Notes under the pieces: model-generated
What the model was told of the DNA's origin: nothing
The model's database searches: none
What the model saw: only the letters and a program-made list of their open reading frames with translations
In this document: piece by piece, positions 17,488-26,623 of the stretch
Layout of the letters: each line of letters starts with the position of its first letter
Position numbering within the stretch: position 1 is the stretch's first letter
Program-made: the position numbers and the translations under genes
Origin: LMUY01 sp965276785
Lineage (GTDB): Bacteria > Pseudomonadota > Alphaproteobacteria > Acetobacterales > Acetobacteraceae
Assembly (NCBI GenBank): GCA_965276785.1
Contig: OZ255629.1
Coordinates: forward strand, 2,914,001 to 2,978,000
Length of the DNA: 64,000 nucleotides
Direction: 5' to 3'

Positions 17488-18621
17488 ATGCCCCTCCACT
17501 GGTCACAGCAGGCCAACGACGGCGCCGCCCGCGCCGGCACGCTGCACACCGCGCACGGCGACGTGCCGACCCCCGTGTTCATGCCGGTCGGCACCGCGGG
17601 CACGGTGAAGGCGATGACCGCCGACGCGGTGCGCGCCACCGGCGCTGGCATCGTGCTGGGCAACACGTATCATCTCATGCTCCGCCCCGGCGCCGAGCGG
17701 GTGGCCGCACTTGGCGGGCTGCACCGCTTCATGGACTGGTCCGGACCGATCCTCACCGATTCCGGCGGATTCCAGGTGATGTCGCTGGCCAGCCTGTGCA
17801 AAATGGACGCGGACGGCGTCACCTTCCGCTCCCATCTGGACGGCGCCGCATACCGCCTGACGCCCGAGAGCTCGACCGCGATCCAGCACCAACTGGATGC
17901 CACCGTCACCATGGCGCTGGACGAATGCACCCCCTTCCCCGCCAGCGAGGCGCAGGCGCGGCAGTCGATGGAGTTGTCGATGCGCTGGGCGGCCCGGTCG
18001 CGCGCAGCGTTCGTGGCGCGGCCGGGTTACGGCCAGTTCGGCATCGTGCAGGGCAGCGTGTTCCCGCGGTTGCGCGCCGCCTCGGCCGCCGCATTGGCGC
18101 CGCTCGGCTTCGAGGGGCTGGCGATCGGCGGCCTGGCGGTGGGAGAGGGCCAGGCGGCGATGTTCCAGGTGCTCGACGAGACGGTGCCGCAGTTGCCGCC
18201 GGGCCTGCCGCGCTACCTGATGGGGGTGGGCACGCCCGATGACCTGGTGGGCGCGGTGTTGCGCGGGGTGGACATGTTCGATTGCGTCATGCCCACCCGC
18301 GCCGGCCGCACCGCCCGCGCCTACACCAGCCGCGGCGTGCTGAACCTGCGCAACGCCCGCCACGCGCCCGACCCGGCGCCGCTGGACGCAGCCTGCCCTT
18401 GCACCGCCTGCACTCGCCACAGCCGCGCCTATCTGCACCACCTGTTCCGAGCCGAGGAGATGTTGGGCCCGATGCTGCTGACCATGCACAACCTGACCTA
18501 TTATGCTGGGCTGATGGCGGGGCTGCGCCAGGCGATTATCGCGGGCGACGCGGGGGGCCACGCGGCGCGCCTCCGCGCGGACTGGACGCGCGGGGCGGGC
18601 GAGCCTACCTGCGGGCGATGA
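17488..18621 (+). CDS. tgt: Queuine tRNA-ribosyltransferase (TGT)
   Basis: A 377-residue TIM-barrel enzyme that exchanges guanine-34 of tRNAs with GUN anticodons for preQ1. Features: catalytic aspartates in TDSGGFQVM and FDCVMPTRAGR, GLAIGGLAVGE, and the zinc site CPCTACTRHSRAYLHHL. The ATG at 17488 with AAAGGGA just upstream gives the usual N-terminus MPLHWSQQA. It normally follows queA directly; here the BrnT/BrnA pair separates them. Its stop overlaps the queF start (ATGA), coupling the two. Confidence 0.98.
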   Translation: MPLHWSQQANDGAARAGTLHTAHGDVPTPVFMPVGTAGTVKAMTADAVRATGAGIVLGNTYHLMLRPGAERVAALGGLHRFMDWSGPILTDSGGFQVMSLASLCKMDADGVTFRSHLDGAAYRLTPESSTAIQHQLDATVTMALDECTPFPASEAQARQSMELSMRWAARSRAAFVARPGYGQFGIVQGSVFPRLRAASAAALAPLGFEGLAIGGLAVGEGQAAMFQVLDETVPQLPPGLPRYLMGVGTPDDLVGAVLRGVDMFDCVMPTRAGRTARAYTSRGVLNLRNARHAPDPAPLDAACPCTACTRHSRAYLHHLFRAEEMLGPMLLTMHNLTYYAGLMAGLRQAIIAGDAGGHAARLRADWTRGAGEPTCGR

Positions 18622-19091
18622 GCGAATCCTCCAACGAGCGCTACGCCGGGCTCACCCAGTTGGGCCAACCCGCCAGCCTGCCCGCCTCGCCCGACCAGGC
18701 CGTGCTGGAGCGGGTGCCCAGCCCGTATCGCGGCGCGGATTACGTGGTGCGCTTCACCGCGCCGGAGTTCACCTCGCTCTGTCCGATGACGGGGCAGCCT
18801 GATTTCGCCCATATCGTGATCGACTATATTCCAAGCGAATGGCTGCTGGAGAGCAAGTCGCTCAAGCTGTTCCTCGGCAGCTTTCGCAATCACGGCGATT
18901 TCCATGAGGCCTGCACCATGACGATTGCCAACCGGCTGGTGACAGCGATTGCGCCGCGTTGGCTGCGGATCGGCAGCTACTGGTATCCGCGCGGCGGAAT
19001 GCCGATCGACGTGTTCTGGCAGACCGGAACGCCGCCGGCGGCCGCTTGGGTGCCCGATCAAGGGGTTCCCCCCTATCGCGGGCGGGGCTGA
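18618..19091 (+). CDS. queF: NADPH-dependent 7-cyano-7-deazaguanine reductase
   Basis: A 157-residue unimodular QueF that reduces preQ0 to preQ1, the substrate of TGT. The catalytic cysteine is in FTSLCPMTGQPDFA. The NADPH and substrate motifs ESKSLKLFLGSFRNH and FHEACT follow, with RGGMPIDVFW near the end. It starts at an ATG inside the last codons of tgt. The enzyme acts in the cytoplasm before base exchange, so gene order matches pathway order closely. Confidence 0.97.
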   Translation: MSESSNERYAGLTQLGQPASLPASPDQAVLERVPSPYRGADYVVRFTAPEFTSLCPMTGQPDFAHIVIDYIPSEWLLESKSLKLFLGSFRNHGDFHEACTMTIANRLVTAIAPRWLRIGSYWYPRGGMPIDVFWQTGTPPAAAWVPDQGVPPYRGRG

Positions 19092-19094
19092 GCG

Positions 19095-20306
19095 TTACGC
19101 CCCCGCGGGCATGCGGAAGGTGAAGCGGGTCTCCCGCGCGTCGGACTGAACGCTGAGCGTGCCGTCATGGGCGCGGGCGATTTCGGCGGCGATGTAGAGG
19201 CCGAGCCCAAGCCCATGCTGGCGCAGCCTGTGCTTGCCGCGGAAATACGGGTGAAACAATTCGCTGAAGGCCTCGGGCGCGATCGGCTCGCCGCCATTGG
19301 CGACAAAAAGCTCCAGCATGGACCCGATGACCCGCGCTTCCACCCGGATCGGCTGGTCCGGCGCGCCATAGGTGATGGCGTTGCCCAGCAAGTTGGAAAA
19401 CAACTGACCGATGCGGGGCGCATCGCATAGCACGGGCTCGGCAAGCGAGATATCGACCCGGATCACCCGGTCGGGCGAACTGGTATGCGTCTCGCTGAGG
19501 ATTTGGCGGAGCACGGGCTCGAGCGGTTCGGCGCTCACCGACAAAGTCAGGCCGCCGCCAAGCCGGCCGCGGGCGAAATCCAGCACGTTCTCGATCAGGC
19601 GGGCCATCCGGCTGGCGGCCTGCACGATATGGCCGCTGACAAGCTCGCGGTCGGCCGGTGAACGCTGCAGCTTTCGCGCGCCGGCGGTGATCGCGGCCAG
19701 CGGGTTGCGCAGGTCGTGGCCGAGCACGGCGATGAACTGCTCCCGCAGCTCGGCCACATTGCGCTCCCGCCGCAAATCCGCCTGGCTGGAAAGAACCTTG
19801 GCATGCGCATCCAATTGGAAAGCGATTAACTCGCCAAACAGCTTGAACATCTCGCGGATGGCAGGCGTGTCGAAGGGCTTGGGGTCCGGGTCCAGCCCGC
19901 AGAGCGTGCCGAAGAACGTGCCGTCCGGCAGGACCACCGGAACGGAGATGTAGCTCTGAAACTTGTATAGCTTGGGGGTGGGGTGATCGCAGAAAATCGC
20001 GTCGGCGGCCACATCGTCAATGACGATCGGCTGACGATGCTGACTGACTTCGCGGCAAAGCGTGGTCGCTACGTCGAGTTCTCCGCCGGGGCGCAATCCC
20101 CATCCAGCATGGTCTTCCACGGCGCAGGCAATCCAACGGCTTTCCGTGACCCGCGCCACGGCGACGAATTTCAGCCCCGTGATGCGGCAGATCACATCCA
20201 GGATGGAGCCAATCGCCGGCAACGATGCAACCGCGCTGACGCAAGACGGCGCGTCGGCAGATGGGAGGGCGAGGACGGAGTTCGTACCGGATGGGACGTC
20301 TGCCAT
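19095..20306 (-). CDS. GAF-domain sensor histidine kinase (orphan)
   Basis: A 403-residue soluble kinase: a GAF domain (about 30-175, including IDDVAADAIFCDH and YISVPVVLPDG), a short coiled linker, HisKA with the phospho-acceptor histidine in LGHDLRNPLAA, and an ATPase domain with N-box LFSNLLGNAITYG and G-box QHGLGLGLYIAAEIARAHDG. No transmembrane segment is visible, so it senses an intracellular signal. I chose ATG 20306; the frame extends further without homology. No response regulator gene is nearby. It lies opposite to and between queF and queG. Confidence 0.93.
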   Translation of the reverse strand: MADVPSGTNSVLALPSADAPSCVSAVASLPAIGSILDVICRITGLKFVAVARVTESRWIACAVEDHAGWGLRPGGELDVATTLCREVSQHRQPIVIDDVAADAIFCDHPTPKLYKFQSYISVPVVLPDGTFFGTLCGLDPDPKPFDTPAIREMFKLFGELIAFQLDAHAKVLSSQADLRRERNVAELREQFIAVLGHDLRNPLAAITAGARKLQRSPADRELVSGHIVQAASRMARLIENVLDFARGRLGGGLTLSVSAEPLEPVLRQILSETHTSSPDRVIRVDISLAEPVLCDAPRIGQLFSNLLGNAITYGAPDQPIRVEARVIGSMLELFVANGGEPIAPEAFSELFHPYFRGKHRLRQHGLGLGLYIAAEIARAHDGTLSVQSDARETRFTFRMPAGA

Positions 20307-20435
20307 AAGCGGGATCTGTCCAGAGCTCTGGCCTTCACTCGGCCATTCGCGACAGTAGCCTGGGCGTGATATCACAGCGCGACCACGTTGGTATAGCGGC
20401 GTGTGTGAGCAGGCTGCGACCGCAGGAGGGGGCGG

Positions 20436-21473
20436 GTGGAGGAGTTGCACGATGCGCCGGCCGCCATCCGGGCCAAAGCGCTGGACCTCGGTTTCGATGC
20501 GGTCGGGTTCGCTCCCGCTTCGCTCGCCCCCGAGGCACGGGACCGCCTAGCAGCCTTCATTGCCGCCGGACAACACGGCGATATGGGCTGGCTCGCTCAA
20601 CGGCTGGATGAGCGAAGCCAACCCCGCGCGCTCTGGGCCGAGGCGCGCAGCGTGGTGGCGCTCGGGTTGAGCTACGCGCCCGCCGGCGACCCGATGGCAA
20701 CCACGCGCCGGGCGGAGCGGGGCAACATCTCAGTCTATGCGCGCCATCGAGATTACCACGACATGATGAAGGGGATGTTAAAGCACCTGGCGCAATTCAT
20801 CGCTGCCCGGTTTGCCCCGGCGGTCAAAGTGTTTGTCGACACGGCTCCCGTGATGGAGAAGCCGCTGGCCGCGGCCGCCGGGCTGGGCTGGCAGGGCAAG
20901 CACACCAACTTGGTGTCGCGCTCCTATGGCTCGTGGCTGTTCTTGGGCGAAATTTACACCACGCTGGACCTGCCGCCGAACGCGCCGCACCAGGACCGGT
21001 GCGGCACCTGCACGCGATGCCTTGCGGCCTGCCCGACGGCAGCCTTCCCGGCGCCCTACCAATTGGACGCGACGCGCTGCATCTCCTACCTGACGATCGA
21101 ACATCGAGGAGCGATTCCGGAGGCGCTCCGGCCACTGATCGGCAACCGCATCTATGGCTGCGACGATTGCCTCGCCGTCTGCCCGTGGAACCGCTTTGCG
21201 CAGGCCTCGCGCCACGCCAAACTGCAGCCCCTGCCCGAGCGGGAGGCTCCGAGTTTGGCAGAGCTGGCGACGCTGGACGACGCGGCGTTTCGCACCGCAT
21301 TCAGCGGCTCCCCGATCAAGCGGATCGGACGGAATCGGTTCGTCCGCAACGTCGCTGTGGCGATCGGCAATAGCGGCGAGGTCACGTTGCGCCCGGCTGC
21401 CGCCCAGCTAGCCGCAGACCCGGATCCGATTGTGGCAGAAAGCGGGGCGTGGGCGCTGGCCAAGTTGCCGTGA
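20436..21473 (+). CDS. queG: Epoxyqueuosine reductase QueG
   Basis: A 345-residue cobalamin- and iron-sulfur-dependent enzyme that performs the last step of queuosine synthesis. Two ferredoxin-like cysteine clusters are visible: CGTCTRCLAACP and CDDCLAVCPWN, plus the isolated cysteine in ATRCISYL. It begins at GTG 20436 behind a strong AGGAGG-type site at 20424-20429. Its cofactor requirement gives a functional link to the cobST genes in the same window. The final TGA shares a base with the next gene's ATG. Confidence 0.97.
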   Translation: MEELHDAPAAIRAKALDLGFDAVGFAPASLAPEARDRLAAFIAAGQHGDMGWLAQRLDERSQPRALWAEARSVVALGLSYAPAGDPMATTRRAERGNISVYARHRDYHDMMKGMLKHLAQFIAARFAPAVKVFVDTAPVMEKPLAAAAGLGWQGKHTNLVSRSYGSWLFLGEIYTTLDLPPNAPHQDRCGTCTRCLAACPTAAFPAPYQLDATRCISYLTIEHRGAIPEALRPLIGNRIYGCDDCLAVCPWNRFAQASRHAKLQPLPEREAPSLAELATLDDAAFRTAFSGSPIKRIGRNRFVRNVAVAIGNSGEVTLRPAAAQLAADPDPIVAESGAWALAKLP

Positions 21474-21676
21474 TGCTGGAGAAGCGCAGCATCACGCTTG
21501 CTGGACACCGCACATCGGTCGCGCTGGAGCCCGAGTTCTGGGGCGTTCTGGAGATGGTGGCAGACCGGCAGGCGCAGTCGCTCGCCCGCTTGGTGGCCAC
21601 CGTGGATGCCACACGCGGGCCAGAACGCCGGCTGGCTTCGGCCTTGCGGGTGTTTGCTTTGACAGCAGCTCGTTAA
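21473..21676 (+). CDS. Small ribbon-helix-helix domain protein (RHH_4 type)
   Basis: A 67-residue protein beginning at the ATG that overlaps the queG stop (TGATG). The sequence KRSITLAGHRTSVALEPEFW, followed by a helix and the C-terminal LASALRVFALTAAR, is the pattern of the alphaproteobacterial RHH_4 family (PF13467). That family is thought to bind DNA as a dimer through the beta strand. A second member lies at 25869-26129. Target genes are unknown. Confidence 0.85.
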   Translation: MLEKRSITLAGHRTSVALEPEFWGVLEMVADRQAQSLARLVATVDATRGPERRLASALRVFALTAAR

Positions 21677-21745
21677 CGTTTAGGCAAGCTCTTCACGCCA
21701 TTGTGTTCGCACGGCCAACAAACGCCGCTGCAGGAGCAAAACAGC

Positions 21746-21922
21746 ATGTCGAACCTTGAAGCTGCCACCCCCTCTCCCAAGCCCATCAGCCCGCTGATGC
21801 TGGCCGACCGCCTGATCGCCCTCGCTCAGGATGCCGACCGCGCCGGGTATCTCGATTCCGCCACGCGCCTGCTCGGCCTGGCCTACGCGGTGTTTGACGA
21901 GCAGCCCCGCGCCCGCAACTGA
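21746..21922 (+). CDS. Small hypothetical protein, 58 residues
   Basis: Starts at ATG 21746 with GGAG at 21732-21735. It is mostly one long amphipathic helix region (LMLADRLIALAQDADRAGYLDSATRLLGLAYAV), resembling small conserved proteins of unknown role. The site, codon use and fit between genes support it being real. No function can be assigned. Confidence 0.65.
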   Translation: MSNLEAATPSPKPISPLMLADRLIALAQDADRAGYLDSATRLLGLAYAVFDEQPRARN

Positions 21923-21926
21923 CAGT

Positions 21927-24857
21927 TCAGCCACGGCGGCCGGCGAGCCACTGCGCCAAATCCCCCAACTCGGGGGTGCGGCTGGGTGCAGCGGCCGACC
22001 CGCTCAGCCGCAGGCCGATCGCGGGAGCGCCTGGAGCGGCCGGTTGCAGGGCGAAACGGGCTAGCAACGCGCTGGTGAGGAGATCCACCGTGCCAGTGCC
22101 GGTCAGCTCTCCGAGCGGAGTGGTCAGCATTGCTTGAGAGAGCGTCACCCCGCCATTGTTGGCGGTGGCCGCGAGGCTGAACTGGCTAAACCGGGTGGAG
22201 CCACCCTGAAGCGCCGCCTGAACTTGCGTCTGCACCTGGCTTAGGTCCGGCAGCGGGTCGGCCGGAGGCGTGGCAGGCAAAGCGGCCAGGGCGGCATTGA
22301 GATCGGCTCCGTCGATGGTGCCGTCTCGTACGGTGGCCTGCAGCGTGAAGCCGAGCGTGGCCAAAAGCCCGGCGGGGCTGTACCCGCTGGCGGAAAGCGC
22401 CGCGGACGCATTCAGCCGACCGGAGGACAAATCCAGCGCCGAGCCGAACAAAGGGCCAAGCAACGCCACATCGGTGATCTGGGCGGTCGCCGTAAGATGC
22501 GGCGGCGACGCGGCGGTCAGCGAGAGTTGGCCGGTCAGCCGCCCGCCCGATAAATCCGCGCTCAGGTCATCGAGTTCCACGTTGCCATGATCGACCGATA
22601 GCGCCGCGGATAGGTTCTCGAGACCGGGAGACAAGCCGAACAGCACGCGACCGGCCTGCAGCATCACGCGGCCGCTCCAGCCTTGCGCAGTGGAACGCAG
22701 CCACGGCTCCGGAGATCGCAGATAAGGCAGCGGCAGGGGCAGCGTATCGGCCTTGATCCGGCCCGTGAGGACCGGTTGGCCCGCGGCAAGGCCGGTGGCG
22801 GCGAGGTCAGCGGTGGCTCGCAGCGAGCCCGCCGCCACGTCGATATTGCCGAGCTCCAGGCGGTCAGCCCCCATGGCCACGTCGGCTTGTAGGGAAAGCG
22901 ATCCATCGCCGAGCCACGGTTCGCTGCCGGGCAAGCCCACCATCTCGAGTAGGCGTGGTGCACCGGGGTGACGGAACGCGATGCCGCCTGACCACTGCCG
23001 GCCCGGCAAGTCCGAGACACCATCCAGCCGTAACTCGGCACCGGACAGAACGCTGGTCGCAGCGAAGTGCAACGCGGCCGGCGGCCCGGTTGCAATGGCT
23101 TGCAGCGTCGCAGGCCCACGGAACAGGGCCTCGGCCGAGCGCCATGCGCGCGGCAGGCGCGCGACCAGCACCGACGCATGCCCGAGCCGCACGTCGAGTC
23201 GCCCGTCACTCAGCACTGCACCGGAACTGATGGTCCCAGAGAGGCCGATGGTAAGGTCGGGCTGCGTCAGCACTGCCTGGCGCAGTGCCACCGACCCATC
23301 ACCGCTCTGCAGGCCGAGGCTCAAACGGTCGAACTTGGTCCCGAGCCACATCGGCTGGCTGGCTTCAAGCGTGATCTCCGTCCGCAATGCGCCCAGACGA
23401 GCGGCCGCGGCCCCGGCCGCACGTAGGACGGCGGACAGGGAGGCTTCGGACGCGTCTGCAGGCGGCGTGGTCAGCCACGGGTCCAAGACCGGGCTGGTAA
23501 GCTTGATGCTGGCTGCCAGGCGTGGCGCACCGCCGCCATGAAACGCAATTGATCCGGTGAGGGGAGCGCCATCCGCCTGTCCTTGCACGCTGCCGAACGT
23601 GACGCTGTCGCTGTCCGCCGTCACCGTGCCGGCCAACGTGGCCGATTGTAGCACCCGCGGCGGAAGCGCCGCGAGCAGGCCGGGCGCTTGCGGCCGCAAC
23701 CAATCGAGCGTCTGACGGAGCTGAGGCGCTGCCAATCGGGCTGCACCGTTAAATTGGCCGCCCTGTAGCCGACCGGTCACATGCAGGTCCGCGTCGCCGG
23801 GCAACAGAGCGGATACATCCCGCAGGACGACGCCGTCAGTGGCGAGGTCGAAACCAGCGCGCACGCGCCGCAAGGTGCCACCGGCTAGGGTCGCCGATCC
23901 GGCGGATACGTCGATGCCGGTGGGCAACGCCGTTTGCTCACCGTGCAGCAGAGCGGGCAGCCAGCGGTCGAGGTCAAGCCGGCTGGTGGCCATGGCGGCG
24001 TCCAGCCGCAGCTTGGGCAGAAACCGCAGCGCAAGCGCGCCCCGGGCGAGGCTTCCGCCGATCTCGGCCTCCAGGTCATCGGCCAAGGCAAGGCCGCGAT
24101 CCGCCGCTAAGCGCCCTGCTGCCCGCCACGGCAGGGCGGGAGCCGGCAGCAGTAATGACAAGTCGGGGCCGCGCGCAGTGATACGCCCGGATAGGCCGCC
24201 ATCCGCGGCAATCAGCCCGGAGAGCAGGCCTCCGGTGTTGATCAGCGCCCCTTGCCCGTCGAGGCTGAGCTCGACGGTGGCCGAACCGTCTTGGCCGGGC
24301 CGGCCCAAGCGCCCGGTCAGACGCCAGGACCGGCCGAGCGCGGTGCCGATGCCGCTGGCCGACAACGTGCCGGTCGCCGGGTCGACGGCCAATTCGCCGC
24401 CGATGCCACTGAGCGCGAAACCGCCGATATCGAGCGTGCTGTCCTCGACCTGGGCGTGCAGCCCGGCGGTGGGCCGTCCCTCGCGGAGAAAGCGGGCCGA
24501 GATGGGCCAAGGCAGGTGCATGTGCGCGCCCTGCAGCACCAGTTCGCGCGGATGCACCTGTCCTGCAAGCAAGGCCGCCAAGCCAACCCGCAACTGCATG
24601 GACGACGCGGTCGCGCTGGCCCCGTCGCCCGTGTCGGCGATCATGATGTCTCCGGCGCGCAATATCGCCCCAGGGAGCAAGGAGAGACGAATCGGACCTT
24701 TGATGCGCACCGGCCGGCCGAGCCCGGCTGAGACGATGGCGGCGACATTCTGGCGATATTCGTCCCAGTCAAGCAAGCGAGGCAGCCACCAGGCGGCAAC
24801 AATGGCCAGGACCAGAAGGCTTGCCAGCGTCATCGCGCCGAGGCGAAGGGCTCGCAT
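21927..24857 (-). CDS. AsmA-family envelope protein
   Basis: A 976-residue protein with one N-terminal membrane helix (about residues 8-27) and a long periplasmic part of beta-strand-rich repeats. The start (LPRLLDWDEYRQNVAAIVSAGLGRPVRIKG) and the closing domain (LTSALLARFALQP, GLRLSGSAAAPSRTPEL) are typical of AsmA. Members of this superfamily form bridge-like grooves implicated in lipid movement between membranes. The role of this member is inferred only at that level. It is transcribed away from prmA's end with a 118-base gap. Confidence 0.93.
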   Translation of the reverse strand: MRALRLGAMTLASLLVLAIVAAWWLPRLLDWDEYRQNVAAIVSAGLGRPVRIKGPIRLSLLPGAILRAGDIMIADTGDGASATASSMQLRVGLAALLAGQVHPRELVLQGAHMHLPWPISARFLREGRPTAGLHAQVEDSTLDIGGFALSGIGGELAVDPATGTLSASGIGTALGRSWRLTGRLGRPGQDGSATVELSLDGQGALINTGGLLSGLIAADGGLSGRITARGPDLSLLLPAPALPWRAAGRLAADRGLALADDLEAEIGGSLARGALALRFLPKLRLDAAMATSRLDLDRWLPALLHGEQTALPTGIDVSAGSATLAGGTLRRVRAGFDLATDGVVLRDVSALLPGDADLHVTGRLQGGQFNGAARLAAPQLRQTLDWLRPQAPGLLAALPPRVLQSATLAGTVTADSDSVTFGSVQGQADGAPLTGSIAFHGGGAPRLAASIKLTSPVLDPWLTTPPADASEASLSAVLRAAGAAAARLGALRTEITLEASQPMWLGTKFDRLSLGLQSGDGSVALRQAVLTQPDLTIGLSGTISSGAVLSDGRLDVRLGHASVLVARLPRAWRSAEALFRGPATLQAIATGPPAALHFAATSVLSGAELRLDGVSDLPGRQWSGGIAFRHPGAPRLLEMVGLPGSEPWLGDGSLSLQADVAMGADRLELGNIDVAAGSLRATADLAATGLAAGQPVLTGRIKADTLPLPLPYLRSPEPWLRSTAQGWSGRVMLQAGRVLFGLSPGLENLSAALSVDHGNVELDDLSADLSGGRLTGQLSLTAASPPHLTATAQITDVALLGPLFGSALDLSSGRLNASAALSASGYSPAGLLATLGFTLQATVRDGTIDGADLNAALAALPATPPADPLPDLSQVQTQVQAALQGGSTRFSQFSLAATANNGGVTLSQAMLTTPLGELTGTGTVDLLTSALLARFALQPAAPGAPAIGLRLSGSAAAPSRTPELGDLAQWLAGRRG

Positions 24858-24975
24858 CAGCGAATTACAACACTCTTAGGGCGGAAGAGCGCAAGCGGCA
24901 TCCACGCTGCGATGTGGGAGCGCGGGATACCTTGATGGCTGGGTGGGTGAGGCTGGTTGATGGCGACGCGGCCGA

Positions 24976-25845
24976 TTAGCGCTTGCGCAAGACTAACGTG
25001 GTCCAGCCGCCCGCCACCAAGCTGAAATCGAGCGCGAGCCCGACGCGGCGGTGTGCTGACAAAACCATACGCGCCTGCCGAACGAGCAGGCCAGAAAGGA
25101 TCGCGGTGCCACCGGGGGCGAGCGCCTCGGCCAGCGGGTGGGCCATGGCGCAGAGCGGGCGGGCCAGAATATTGGCAAAGACGAGGTCGTAAGGCGCTCC
25201 GCGGCGGGCACTTGGTTGCCATCCAGCCGCGACCCGGCAGCGGACCCGGTTCTGCAGTCCATTGCGGGCAGCGTTGTCGCGCGCGACGCGCACGGACCCG
25301 CGGTCAATGTCGGTGGCGAGCACGCGGCGGTGAAGCAAGCGCGACGCGGCCATGGCCAAAATGCCGGAACCGCAGCCAAGGTCCAGGATGTGCTCAGGGC
25401 GGCGATAGGCGACGCGTTCCAGCGCGCGCAGGCAGCCGCGGGTGGACGCATGTTCGCCGGAGCCGAACGCCACACCGGCATCCAGCACCAAGGTTATGCG
25501 GCCGGGCGTGTCGTTCGGCGGCAAATGGGTTCCCCGGATTGCAAACCGCCGACCGACGCGCTGCTCTGGGAACGCCGAACGGGTGCGCTCCAGCCAACCG
25601 CCCGCCTCGACCGGGGAGCGCTGCAAGGCGGGCTGGACGCCGGTGACGAGGCTTGCGATGGCCAATGCCGCCGCAAGCTCGGCCTCGGCTTTGCCAGACC
25701 GCTTGACACCCTCGACACACCATAGGCGCGCATCCTCGTCCGCCAGGAAAAAGCCCACCGTGCGACAGGCGGTTTCGAAGGCGGCGGCAAACGCATCCAA
25801 AGCCGGCTCCGGAACGTGCAGTCGTAGCGTCTCAAGTATCGCCAT
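24976..25845 (-). CDS. prmA: Ribosomal protein L11 methyltransferase
   Basis: A 289-residue class I methyltransferase. The PrmA signature DAGVAFGSGEHASTRGCLRALE precedes the AdoMet motif LDLGCGSGILAMAA and the catalytic-type motif FANILARPL. It methylates ribosomal protein L11 on several amino groups using AdoMet. The N-terminal substrate-recognition domain (about residues 1-90) is divergent, as is common. It has its own ATG at 25845, just downstream of the RHH gene on the same strand. Confidence 0.95.
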   Translation of the reverse strand: MAILETLRLHVPEPALDAFAAAFETACRTVGFFLADEDARLWCVEGVKRSGKAEAELAAALAIASLVTGVQPALQRSPVEAGGWLERTRSAFPEQRVGRRFAIRGTHLPPNDTPGRITLVLDAGVAFGSGEHASTRGCLRALERVAYRRPEHILDLGCGSGILAMAASRLLHRRVLATDIDRGSVRVARDNAARNGLQNRVRCRVAAGWQPSARRGAPYDLVFANILARPLCAMAHPLAEALAPGGTAILSGLLVRQARMVLSAHRRVGLALDFSLVAGGWTTLVLRKR

Positions 25846-25868
25846 TGCTGTGGTGAGGCGATCTCCGC

Positions 25869-26129
25869 TCAGCCAAGTTTGCCATGACCGGCCGCGCTGT
25901 GGCCCTCGTCCGTAGCGGCGGCGCGAAAGTATTGGAACGCATAAACCCGCACGGCACTGGTGCGGCCGCCTTGAGAGCGGGCACCTTCGATTTTCTGCAC
26001 CAGGTCACCCAAACCAATTTGTTCGCGCTTGCATATTTCCTGCAACGCGTCCCAAATTTCAGGCTCCAACCGCATGGAGGAGCGGCCGCGAGATGCGATA
26101 ATGTTGCGATTTACCAATCGACTTTGCAT
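25869..26129 (-). CDS. Ribbon-helix-helix domain protein (RHH_4 type), paralogue of 21473-21676
   Basis: An 86-residue protein: NRNIIASRGRSSMRLEPEIWDAL forms the strand and first helix, and RTSAVRVYAFQYFRAA the C-terminal helix, matching PF13467 and the paralogue 4 kb away. A short Ala/Gly-rich tail follows. A CtrA-type box lies 37-51 bases before its ATG, so cell-cycle control is possible. Likely a small DNA-binding dimer with unknown targets. Confidence 0.82.
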   Translation of the reverse strand: MQSRLVNRNIIASRGRSSMRLEPEIWDALQEICKREQIGLGDLVQKIEGARSQGGRTSAVRVYAFQYFRAAATDEGHSAAGHGKLG

Positions 26130-26165
26130 GTTACAGGTCCATCTCTCTTTGAATTCGCTGCGCCG

Positions 26166-26180
26166 TTAACCGGTTGTTAA
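26166..26180. promoter_or_regulatory. CtrA-type binding site TTAA-N7-TTAA
   Basis: TTAA at 26166-26169 and TTAA at 26177-26180, separated by seven bases and followed by C, is a full match to the alphaproteobacterial CtrA consensus. It lies in an AT-rich intergenic stretch 37 bases upstream of the RHH gene and downstream of bolA. The exact match in GC-rich DNA makes chance less likely, but binding is not shown. Confidence 0.5.
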
Positions 26181-26243
26181 CACATTGCGCTAGTGAACAC
26201 AACTGTAAATTGGTATATTGATTGATTTTTGAGACGAGTTGCA

Positions 26244-26525
26244 TCAATCGGCATCACCTGGCGCATGGAGCGCCAGCGAGATGGCGTGCAGGCCAAGGCC
26301 GAACTCGGGCGCCAGGGCTTCGTGCACCGATCGAGAGCGAGCGAGGCGGCTCTGCCCGTTGAAGGCCGCCGCAGTCATTTTTATTATGTAATGAGTTTGA
26401 CCGCCAGCGGTCGCACCGGCGTGTCCGGCATGCTGTGCGCTGTCGTCTACGATCTCCAAAAGCAACGGATTGAATGCAGCCGTGAGCCGGGCTTGCATCC
26501 GCTCTGCGCGGGTCTGAGCTGTCAT
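26244..26525 (-). CDS. bolA: BolA-family protein
   Basis: A 93-residue BolA-like protein: LTAAFNPLLLEIVDDSAQHAGHAGA, then FNGQSRLARSRSVHEAL and the invariant terminal helix/strand HAISLALHAPGD. BolA proteins bind [2Fe-2S] clusters with monothiol glutaredoxins and can act as regulators. The HAGHAG histidines and the terminal LHA histidine are the usual ligands. It diverges from the J-domain gene, an arrangement I associate with alphaproteobacterial cobS/cobT loci. Confidence 0.93.
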   Translation of the reverse strand: MTAQTRAERMQARLTAAFNPLLLEIVDDSAQHAGHAGATAGGQTHYIIKMTAAAFNGQSRLARSRSVHEALAPEFGLGLHAISLALHAPGDAD

Positions 26526-26623
26526 ATCGCCGTCATCCCAATTGCGACCGCCCCAACGCGCGACGCCCCCTCACCGGTTGCGCCGCTCTTGCCCGCGATG
26601 GCTGCGGGCGCACATAAGGGTGA

